Shown in pieces: positions 41,008-48,610 of a DNA stretch of 64,000 nt (positions are counted from its first letter, which is position 1; the number at the start of each line of letters is the position of its first letter). The position numbers were made by a program, and so were the translations under genes. Below the pieces are notes generated by a model that saw only the letters and a list, made by a program, of their open reading frames with translations, made no database searches and had not been told where the DNA came from. Source of the stretch: Sphingobacterium sp. SRCM116780 (GTDB lineage Bacteria > Bacteroidota > Bacteroidia > Sphingobacteriales > Sphingobacteriaceae); the NCBI RefSeq assembly GCF_021442025.1, contig NZ_CP090446.1, forward strand, positions 2,604,001 to 2,668,000, given 5' to 3'.

Positions 41008-41065
41008 TTCGTACCTCATTCGTACCTTAGTCGTACCTCGTTCGAACAAAAACGAACAAGGTACG
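41008..41065. repeat. Three 11-bp tandem repeats merging into a hairpin
   Basis: Units TTCGTACCTCA, TTCGTACCTTA, GTCGTACCTCG (41008-41040) run into a 13-bp inverted repeat (41032-41044 with 41053-41065, one mismatch). I recall similar TTCGTACCT series in intergenic regions of related genomes, where they may form a dispersed repeat family, but cannot verify it here. Confidence 0.6.
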
Positions 41066-41123
41066 TTTGAGGTTTGAATAAAGTCCGTTTAAAGTACTAG
41101 GTAAACTAGAAGTAAGTCTTGCA

Positions 41124-41360
41124 TTAGTGTAGATTAAATTTCCAATCTTCAGAATGCGCTATAGGCACCAGTACCATAACCCAAATGCTATCCACGCTTT
41201 TTCTACATAGAGCGGGAGTCTTGGTTTTCAGCATACTCAATGAAAGATTAAAAAAGCGATAGCCTGCGGTGTGGCTTTCTATCAATAAATAATCATTTAT
41301 GTGTGCAATAAATTCATTTTTGAAAGTTTTTGTTTTTTTAGGATTAGAATTCATAGTCAA
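41124..41360 (-). CDS. Possible 78-residue protein
   Basis: Open frame in an otherwise empty 540-bp region; starts MTMNSNPKKTKTF, ends VPIAHSEDWKFNLH. No signal peptide or known domain. There is nothing overlapping on the other strand, which is the only reason to list it. Composition is not clearly coding. Confidence 0.35.
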   Translation of the reverse strand: MTMNSNPKKTKTFKNEFIAHINDYLLIESHTAGYRFFNLSLSMLKTKTPALCRKSVDSIWVMVLVPIAHSEDWKFNLH

Positions 41361-41424
41361 ACTAATTTTACTAACTTAGTTCTTAATAAGTATTGACCCA
41401 ACTATGTTAAACAATCTATCTGAA

Positions 41425-42666
41425 ATGAAGAAATTTCTTTATTTTTTGCTTTGTATATTTCTGTTTCCATTATCTTCTGTTTGTCAGGAAACTGATTTAA
41501 CTGCTGATAGCCTCTTTATAAAAGCACGCAAACAGGCTTTTGAATTAAAAGATTATACTCAAGCAATAAAAACTAGTAAACAAGCTTTGCAAAAGGCTCC
41601 TAAATATACAGATATCAGTATTTTTTTGGGCAGGTTGTACGCTTGGTCAAACCAGATTGATTCAGCACGGCAAATATTCGAACAGCTGAACAGTCAGAAT
41701 ATACAGGATGAAGATTTCTACTTAGCTTATGGTTCTTTAGAGTATTGGAACGACCAACCGTTAAAAGCAACTGCACTTGTCGACAAGGGGATCTTATTAC
41801 ACCCAACATCTCAAGACCTACTCTTGCTAAAATCTAAAATAGATTACAGTAATGATGCTTATGAAAGTGCAGAAAAATCGGTAGATAGATTACTGAAACT
41901 GAATCCTAAACATACGGAAGCAAGAGCGTTATCTAAAAGTATACAAGAATATGTTGCCAAAAATGCTTTAGGTATCAATTATAATTTTGTTCACTTTGAT
42001 AAACAGTTCGAAAATAACTGGCATATTGTGGGACTAAGTTATAAAAGAGTAACTCCAATAGGATCAATAATCTTTAAGACAAACTATGCGAATAAATTTG
42101 CAGATAATGGTTTGCAATTTGAATTGGAAGCTTATCCTAGACTATCTAAAATATTTTATCTATACGTAGGTACGGGATATTCAAACAATGTTGGTATTTT
42201 TCCAAGATATAGAACTGGAGTATCTTTATATGCTAATTTACCATTTAGTTTCGAAGGCGAATTAGGATACAGACAATTATACTTTAGTAAAAACATATGG
42301 ATGTATACGGCTTCCATAGGAAAATACTATCAAAACTTCTGGTTCAATCTCAAAACTTATTTAACTCCGAATCAAGAAAACATTTCACAATCTTATACTG
42401 GAACAATCCGATATTATACAAAAGGTGCTAATGACTATTTAGGATTTGTTATTGGTACTGGTTTAAGCCCTGAAGAAAACCGGAGCAACCTATTGGATAA
42501 TGCTACTTACAAGTTAAAAACATTTAAGGTTGGTGCCGAATATAATTTATCCATCAACCGTACAAACCTCTTTTCTCTATCTACTACCTATTACAATCAA
42601 GAGTTTAAACCCAAAGAAAAGGGGAATCAACTAGACATTACCTTTGGTTATATCAAAACCTTCTAA
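41425..42666 (+). CDS. YaiO-like TPR plus outer-membrane beta-barrel protein
   Basis: 413 residues from the ATG at 41425 (MKKFLYFLLCIFLFPLSSVC), which gives a clean signal peptide; an in-frame ATG at 41404 adds seven non-signal-like residues. TPR helices follow (~25-185: YTQAIKTSKQALQKAPKY, SARQIFEQLNSQ), then a C-terminal barrel (~190-413) with aromatic strands (LPFSFEGELGYRQLYFSKN) ending ITFGYIKTF, a typical C-terminal barrel signature. This layout, TPR in the periplasm then a barrel, fits exopolysaccharide export (YaiO family). It converges on the glycosyltransferase fusion and ends within a shared hairpin, consistent with a common polysaccharide function. Confidence 0.82.
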   Translation: MKKFLYFLLCIFLFPLSSVCQETDLTADSLFIKARKQAFELKDYTQAIKTSKQALQKAPKYTDISIFLGRLYAWSNQIDSARQIFEQLNSQNIQDEDFYLAYGSLEYWNDQPLKATALVDKGILLHPTSQDLLLLKSKIDYSNDAYESAEKSVDRLLKLNPKHTEARALSKSIQEYVAKNALGINYNFVHFDKQFENNWHIVGLSYKRVTPIGSIIFKTNYANKFADNGLQFELEAYPRLSKIFYLYVGTGYSNNVGIFPRYRTGVSLYANLPFSFEGELGYRQLYFSKNIWMYTASIGKYYQNFWFNLKTYLTPNQENISQSYTGTIRYYTKGANDYLGFVIGTGLSPEENRSNLLDNATYKLKTFKVGAEYNLSINRTNLFSLSTTYYNQEFKPKEKGNQLDITFGYIKTF

Positions 42667-42680
42667 TGTTTTGATATAAC
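42647..42680. terminator. Shared hairpin over two convergent stop codons
   Basis: Perfect 13-bp inverted repeat GTTATATCAAAAC / GTTTTGATATAAC, whose 8-nt loop contains both stop codons (the genes overlap by 4 bp). It encodes the last residues of both proteins while folding as a transcript end in both directions. Confidence 0.6.
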
Positions 42681-45600
42681 TTGGTTGAAATAGTTGCTAT
42701 AAGTACTATCTGGCAGCAATTGTTTTTTATTATAGAATTGTCTATTTTTCTGTTTAAATATTTCAAAATGTTGTGAAAGTAATGCTTTTGCAGAACTATT
42801 GGAAATAGGTTCTTCATTAAGATGTAGATCGATTTTATAAAGCTGTCCATCTACAAAATGATAATCTTTGTATACGAAATCTATTAATTGATTCTTACTC
42901 TGCATCATCGCTATACCCATATTCCTAACGGATGATCCCTCACTCAAGCCCCTTCCAATCCAAGTCACTTGATCAGGTGTACGCAGTTGATAATTTTCAC
43001 GATAAAAAGCTAAAAGAGTAGGTGCTACATCGAAATGACTCACAGTATACTGAAAAGTATGAGCTGTCTTCAGTAAAGGAGAATAGATTATTAATGGGAC
43101 ATGATAGCGATCGATTTTATTTTGCAAAGGAATCTCCGGCATCGCATGATCACCAGTAATCACAAATAATGTATTATGGAAATCTGATCTTTTTTCATAA
43201 GCCTTGAAAAACTGATGTAATGCATCATCCAAATTTAACACAGATACCAATTGTTTCCGATTTTCTAAAACCCATTTTTTATGATCTGGAGGTAATGCTA
43301 AATTGGCCACATGTTGATCAAAAAGTTTTTCGTAATAATTTGCATTATTAATCAGAAAAGGATTATGAGTAGATAAGGTCAACAAAAGATGAAAATAAGG
43401 TTGTGTTTGTGGATGTTGTACTTCTAGTAATTTACTAAATACGGCTTGATCCTCGTATCCCCAACTTTCCCCTCCTTTTTTTGGAAGTTTTTTATAGGGT
43501 ATGGTAAAAGATCTTTGGTCAATAAGCGTATCTACTCGACTATACCTCATGAATTTTTCCATAAAATCAAAATGAGAATCCCCTCCATAGAAAAAACCCG
43601 TACTAAAGCCATTTTTCTTCAAAACATTAAAGAGATTGAAATGTTGGGGCAAACTATCTTGTTCCAAAAAACCGTGAGTAGCAAAGGGTAATGATCCTGT
43701 CAATGTAGGTAGTACAGAAAATGTTCTACCGGAAGAACTGAGATTATTTTCCCAGTATAAGGATTTTTTTGACAAGGAGTCTATAAAAGGAGTGAAATTT
43801 CCAATATAACCTGCAGGTGAGCTATAGGCGTGACCTAGTCCCTCTACAACAATAATTACCAAATTTGGAGGAGCGATTGTTTTTTTTAAATATGTACCTA
43901 GAATATCTTTTGTATCCTCATTTCGAAGAAAGGGAAAACCATCTTTTTGACCTATAGAGTCGCTTCCTTCATTTCCCCATGCTGTCCATATTCCAGGATG
44001 TTCTTCGATATAATTTGAAACATTAGAACTTAGAAAGTAACGCCATTTGCTACGTCCTGCATTTTGAACAAACTCATCCTTTTCTTCTAAAGAATTTTTT
44101 TGATTATCAATCGGTAGAATATTAGCAAAAATACCGATCAAGAATACAGCTAAGCTTATATAAATTGTATGAAGTGGTCTTTTGGAGGCAATCCATATTG
44201 GAATATAAGTGATTAACAATAATACGATCAATAAAACTATATTAGTCAGACTCATTATTCCACTGGCTTCTAAGATATGCGTCATCTCATCAGCACTGTA
44301 ATAGAACATATCCGCGCCAAGTAAATTACGAGATTCGGCAAAGTATGAAAACAGAATGTATTGCATAACCACAATAAAGGTATACAGAATGATAACCTGT
44401 ATTTTTGCCAACGAACAACTGATTAAATACAAAATGAGATACACTAAGCCTCCTCCAGTTAGTATTTGAAAAGCAAAGTACAAATTATCAAAAAACAACT
44501 CTCTCCCATTGTTGGATACGGTTAACTGCGTAAATTGTTGTTTATACCACCACCACTCGACTCCAATGGAAAACATATAAAGAATCAGAAATACCATCGC
44601 TATGGTTCCAAAGTTTTTCAAAGCGATGCTGAGCTTTATACTTAACCGCTTAAAAAATGACTTCTCCAAAGCAGTCTGCTGAAACCCCTGTCTTGTCATC
44701 TCGCCCCAGCTGTGTTTTTTTCGAAAGAAATCTATCGTACCGCTTACACTGGCGCCAACAACAATTGGATGAAAATAAAGTGGTTCTAAAATAGCTGTCA
44801 CAATCAATTTTGAAAGGTCTTGCTTTTTACTATAAACTTGGTGACTTACTAAATCTGTTAATATAGCATAAATAGAATACAGAATACCTGATGAAATAAC
44901 CAGTGCAAATAATGCAAAGAAAAAAGACCAATTGATTATGCCTAGAATAAGAAAAATAACAAAAAAGATGTATCCTGCGAATTCGACTAGGGGTCCAAGA
45001 AATTCAAATAAAAACCAATAAGGAATACTTATCATCCCTAATCTGCCATACTTAGGGTTAAACATAAGTGTACGATGTTTCCATAATGTTTCCATCGTGC
45101 CCCTCATCCATCTATTTCGTTGTTTTTTTAACACTTCTTTTGATTCAGGAGCTTCTGTCCAACATAATGGATCGGGAATATTAACCACTTCGTATGGAAG
45201 TCGTTGTTCTTCCATGTAACGTCTCATTCGAACGACTAATTCCATATCCTCGCCAACCGTATTCTTATCGTATCCACCACAAGCCAACACAATTTGCTTG
45301 TCGAATGCACCAAATGCACCTGAAATCAAGATCAAACCAGAAGCTCTCGACCAAGCCATCCTTCCTAAGATAAAAGCGCGAATATACTCTAACGCTTGTG
45401 TACGACCTAGCCAAGATTTTGGTAAATTGATGTCAACAACCTTTCCGTTTTCAATTTTACAATTATTGGCCAAACGAATAACTCCTCCACAAGCGATAAC
45501 GCGCTTATCCGTTTGTTCCAGAAATGGTTTTGCCAACTTAAGAAGCGCATCTTGCTCCAGAATACAGTCAACATCTATACATACGATATAATCCCCTGAA

Positions 45601-46091
45601 GAAATATTAACACCTACATTTAACGCATCTGCTTTACCACCATTTTCTTTATCAACAACAATGAGTTTTTTAAATGCCGAATTTTTGCTCTTATAAATAC
45701 CTCGAATTTCTTTAGTCTCAATATCTCCCTGTACAAAAAATGGGACTGATTCAAGTGCATAAGCTTTAATGAGCTGCTGCATAGAGTCATCACGACTTCC
45801 GTCATTGACAATAATAATTTCCAAATGATAATAATAAAGAGAAAGTAACGATCGTACATTGTCTACGATAGTCATACCTTCGTTAAATGCGGGAGCAACA
45901 AGACTAAAGCTAGGTGCATTAATATTGGTTGCTATAAGCGTATAGTCTGTAAAAGTATTATCATTTTTATAATGTGTTATTGCTCCATAGGCATATATGC
46001 CAACCCATAAGTAAATAAGCAATATGGCAACTGAATATATCAGGAATATCCAAATAATTATTTCGTATACAAGATGCGCAAACTCTAACAT
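42663..46091 (-). CDS. Family-2 glycosyltransferase fused to LTA-synthase-like transferase
   Basis: 1142 residues. N-terminal processive GT2 like PgaC/hyaluronan synthases: membrane helix 8-33, VAPAFNEG, IIIVNDGSRDD, ENGGKADALNVGVN, DVDCILEQDAL (nucleotide-sugar and metal), GEDMEL, QRNRWMRG (QxxRW), then membrane helices ~360-460. A second membrane block (~490-700) is followed by an alkaline-phosphatase-fold domain (~740-1095): PPNLVIIVVEGLGH, SSGRTFSVLPTLTG with the nucleophile Thr, VITGDHAMPEIP and HVPLIIYSP, matching LTA-synthase/phosphoglycerol transferase proteins. It probably polymerises a polysaccharide at the inner membrane and decorates it with a phospho-alcohol. Overlaps the HEAT gene by 7 bp. 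Confidence 0.88.
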   Translation of the reverse strand: MLEFAHLVYEIIIWIFLIYSVAILLIYLWVGIYAYGAITHYKNDNTFTDYTLIATNINAPSFSLVAPAFNEGMTIVDNVRSLLSLYYYHLEIIIVNDGSRDDSMQQLIKAYALESVPFFVQGDIETKEIRGIYKSKNSAFKKLIVVDKENGGKADALNVGVNISSGDYIVCIDVDCILEQDALLKLAKPFLEQTDKRVIACGGVIRLANNCKIENGKVVDINLPKSWLGRTQALEYIRAFILGRMAWSRASGLILISGAFGAFDKQIVLACGGYDKNTVGEDMELVVRMRRYMEEQRLPYEVVNIPDPLCWTEAPESKEVLKKQRNRWMRGTMETLWKHRTLMFNPKYGRLGMISIPYWFLFEFLGPLVEFAGYIFFVIFLILGIINWSFFFALFALVISSGILYSIYAILTDLVSHQVYSKKQDLSKLIVTAILEPLYFHPIVVGASVSGTIDFFRKKHSWGEMTRQGFQQTALEKSFFKRLSIKLSIALKNFGTIAMVFLILYMFSIGVEWWWYKQQFTQLTVSNNGRELFFDNLYFAFQILTGGGLVYLILYLISCSLAKIQVIILYTFIVVMQYILFSYFAESRNLLGADMFYYSADEMTHILEASGIMSLTNIVLLIVLLLITYIPIWIASKRPLHTIYISLAVFLIGIFANILPIDNQKNSLEEKDEFVQNAGRSKWRYFLSSNVSNYIEEHPGIWTAWGNEGSDSIGQKDGFPFLRNEDTKDILGTYLKKTIAPPNLVIIVVEGLGHAYSSPAGYIGNFTPFIDSLSKKSLYWENNLSSSGRTFSVLPTLTGSLPFATHGFLEQDSLPQHFNLFNVLKKNGFSTGFFYGGDSHFDFMEKFMRYSRVDTLIDQRSFTIPYKKLPKKGGESWGYEDQAVFSKLLEVQHPQTQPYFHLLLTLSTHNPFLINNANYYEKLFDQHVANLALPPDHKKWVLENRKQLVSVLNLDDALHQFFKAYEKRSDFHNTLFVITGDHAMPEIPLQNKIDRYHVPLIIYSPLLKTAHTFQYTVSHFDVAPTLLAFYRENYQLRTPDQVTWIGRGLSEGSSVRNMGIAMMQSKNQLIDFVYKDYHFVDGQLYKIDLHLNEEPISNSSAKALLSQHFEIFKQKNRQFYNKKQLLPDSTYSNYFNQVISKH

Positions 46092-47152
46092 ATTTTTTCT
46101 TGCAAAGCATGGTTGATAATCTGTTTAAACTGAGCTGGGGTAGAGATCTCCCAAGCCATATCTCGTAAATACTGCCGTTGACCTAAACAAACTAACACTT
46201 CGGCAGAAGCAATCTTAATAGAATTTGCAGGATGCTGCCATAACTGTTCTTTTAAAAATTGTTCTGTCTGCAAATTCTTCGACACCTTCAACGCTTTTAA
46301 GATCTCTATCTGAATACTTTGTGGCTGATGGGGAAATGATCCCATTAATTGATTGACCGTATCGATATTTTCTAGCGCCTGTAACGTGCGAACAACTTCT
46401 ATCTTTACTGTTAACATCGAGTGATTTAAAAGTTTCAGTACAGCCTCATAAAATGACAAAAGTTGAAACTTACGGATAAGACGAAGTGTAAAAATAGTGA
46501 CCGAGGCATTAGAACTTTCTAACCAGCTATATATTCGGAATATCTGTAAGTTAGGAATATCAGTGATCGATCGTAATAGACGGAGTTGTTGCCAATCAGA
46601 TAAAGGTTGAACGAGGGTCTCTAAAAAATTTAATCCCTCAAAGCCTTTAAAACTAACAATTGCATATTGAGCTTCTTGATAAACATGTTGCTGTGGATGA
46701 GCAAGTAGCGATATAAACATTGGTAAAGCACGTTCCACGCGCATAGCGGTTAATTCTTGAATACCTCCTGCTATAAGATATGATTTCTTTTTATGCAGGT
46801 TGCGCCAAGCCTCATCTTCCAATTGAAATAATTGAAAAATATGAGTAATCTGCTCATGAGCTACTCCAGAAAATTTCTGTTCAGATTTCACCAAAAGATC
46901 TAAAAAAAGACTTCGGAATGCGGGCACCTGAAGATGGTTTAAAAAGGATTCATCTGTATCTAAAAAGTTTTGATCTTCAACAATAAACGATGTAATCTTA
47001 CTTTCAATAATATGCGTCCAAATTTGTCTATTGTGCAAGACTCGGTACTTATATACACTATAAAGTAAGACTATTATGATCAATAGTAAAACCAGGATAA
47101 ATACAATGGTAATTGCTAGTACGAGTTCATGAATGGTGATAAACTGCAACAT
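46085..47152 (-). CDS. Membrane-anchored HEAT-repeat protein
   Basis: 355 residues: one N-terminal membrane helix (~10-34, LAITIVFILVLLLIIIVLLY), then helical repeats of the HEAT type (MRVERALPMFISLLAHPQQ, VYQEAQYAIVSFKG, VKIEVVRTLQALEN, IKIASAEVLVCLGQ) to the end. Scaffold protein facing the cytoplasm, probably docking to the glycosyltransferase with which it overlaps. No catalytic motif. Confidence 0.8.
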   Translation of the reverse strand: MLQFITIHELVLAITIVFILVLLLIIIVLLYSVYKYRVLHNRQIWTHIIESKITSFIVEDQNFLDTDESFLNHLQVPAFRSLFLDLLVKSEQKFSGVAHEQITHIFQLFQLEDEAWRNLHKKKSYLIAGGIQELTAMRVERALPMFISLLAHPQQHVYQEAQYAIVSFKGFEGLNFLETLVQPLSDWQQLRLLRSITDIPNLQIFRIYSWLESSNASVTIFTLRLIRKFQLLSFYEAVLKLLNHSMLTVKIEVVRTLQALENIDTVNQLMGSFPHQPQSIQIEILKALKVSKNLQTEQFLKEQLWQHPANSIKIASAEVLVCLGQRQYLRDMAWEISTPAQFKQIINHALQEKIC

Positions 47153-47163
47153 AGGTTATAAAC

Positions 47164-47520
47164 TTATTTGCTGGTCAAGCGTTTAATACGTAGAAGAAGT
47201 TCATTTGGGCTGAATGGTTTAACCATAAAATCTGAAGCTCCCAAACCGAATGCATCAATCACAACTTCTTCCTGTCCCATACTGGAAAGAACAATCACGG
47301 GTGTTTTTTTACCCAAGCTAAGTATAGCGGATAGAATCTCTATACCTGAAGCAAATGGCATCATGATATCAGTTACGACCAAATCTAAATCCAACTCGCT
47401 AATTTTTTCGATCGCGTCCTTACCATTTCTGGTCAAAATCACAGTATGTCCTTCCTTTACTAATTTATGTTCAATTGTACGTAATATTAATTCGTCATCT
47501 TCTGCAATCAAAATCAACAT
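47164..47520 (-). CDS. Single-domain response regulator (CheY-like)
   Basis: 118 residues: receiver only, with LIAEDDELI, phospho-acceptor Asp in LVVTDIMMPFASG, VIVLSSMGQ and the Lys of FMVKPFSP. No output domain, so it acts by binding a partner protein, likely the HEAT or glycosyltransferase protein encoded downstream. Separated by 1 bp from the receiver/Hpt gene upstream. Confidence 0.9.
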   Translation of the reverse strand: MLILIAEDDELILRTIEHKLVKEGHTVILTRNGKDAIEKISELDLDLVVTDIMMPFASGIEILSAILSLGKKTPVIVLSSMGQEEVVIDAFGLGASDFMVKPFSPNELLLRIKRLTSK

Positions 47521-47521
47521 G

Positions 47522-48610
47522 CTATTGAGTGTTTAAAAGTTTACTAATTAGGTTTATTCCAATTTCAATTTCTCGTTCAATATTGTCGAGTAATGGTATC
47601 GAATCGGTTGATGATAATTCGTCTTCCATATCTGCTGTTAACTTGGATAGTTTAATAAGTCCTGCAGTGGATGAAGTTCCACGTAATTTGTGAAGAACAA
47701 TTTTCATGCTATTGAAATCTTGTGACTCCCTTGCATTTCTTAGATGACTGGCTGCCTGTTTAATTTCCTTTACAACTAAATCTAAGAAAAATGACGTAAA
47801 GCTAGGGTCGTCTCCAATCTGTTCTTTCAAAGTAGCCATATCCAAATGTTCGTTCAACGATTCATGACTTTCTTCTATACACGCTATCTGTAAAAATTTC
47901 TGCAGTACAGTATACAGCTCATGCTGACGTATGGGTTTAGAAAGAAAATCGGACATCCCTGCAGCTAAACATTTTTCCTTTTCACCCTGAACATTGCCAG
48001 CTGTTATACCTATAATTGGTATATTTTGATAAAAAGGAAGCATACGTATTTTTTTAGTAGCTTCAATACCATCCACTTCTGGCATCTGTACATCCATCAA
48101 TATCAAATCAAAAGCTATACGAGTACATTGACGTATAGCATCTTGTCCATTGGCAACCTCCACAAGTTGTGCATTAGGCATAATTGACTTCATCATTTGG
48201 AGGTTAAGCGCCATATTTACTGAATTATCGTCCGCCAGAAGTACGTGAGCATATTGTTGGTAAATATTTGATGTGGATGATGTCAAATCTTGAGTCACGA
48301 TTTCATTATCAGACTTATTCTGTTGTATAGCTCGACAAAGCGTGAAATATAACTCGTCAGATTTAATTGGTTTTAATAAGCAAAATGATCGTTCTTCTTG
48401 ACGAAAAGATGATATAACCTCATGTTCTTCTGATGAGGTATGTAATATAATAAGGGGTATACTTTCATTCTGTGTACAGAAGAGTTCTTTTATTTTCTCA
48501 ATGGTTTCTAATCCTGAAAAAATAGGCATATGATAATCCATTAAGATTACATCAAAACGTTCCCGGTTCATGAGTAATTGCAGAGCCGCCAAACCATTTT
48601 CAGCTAACAC
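47522..48610 (-). CDS. Receiver-receiver-Hpt protein, separated from its kinase by a frameshift
   Basis: 362 residues from GTG at 48610. It opens in the middle of a receiver domain (MLAENGLAALQLLM, Asp in VILMDYHMP, LLKPIKSD), with the first ~20 residues of that domain encoded at the end of the upstream kinase gene in another frame. A second receiver follows (HVLLADDNSVNMAL, LILMDVQMPEVDG, FLSKPIRQHE) and then an Hpt domain with the phospho-acceptor His in VLHKLRGTSSTAG. As a stand-alone protein the first receiver would be incomplete. Either the two genes are a broken single gene or translation shifts frame in the 7-bp overlap. Confidence 0.8.
   Translation of the reverse strand: MLAENGLAALQLLMNRERFDVILMDYHMPIFSGLETIEKIKELFCTQNESIPLIILHTSSEEHEVISSFRQEERSFCLLKPIKSDELYFTLCRAIQQNKSDNEIVTQDLTSSTSNIYQQYAHVLLADDNSVNMALNLQMMKSIMPNAQLVEVANGQDAIRQCTRIAFDLILMDVQMPEVDGIEATKKIRMLPFYQNIPIIGITAGNVQGEKEKCLAAGMSDFLSKPIRQHELYTVLQKFLQIACIEESHESLNEHLDMATLKEQIGDDPSFTSFFLDLVVKEIKQAASHLRNARESQDFNSMKIVLHKLRGTSSTAGLIKLSKLTADMEDELSSTDSIPLLDNIEREIEIGINLISKLLNTQ

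Noticed and set aside
41008..41040. Tandem repeats considered as a CRISPR array
   Set aside because: Units are only 11 bp, directly adjacent, without spacers, and there are no cas genes.
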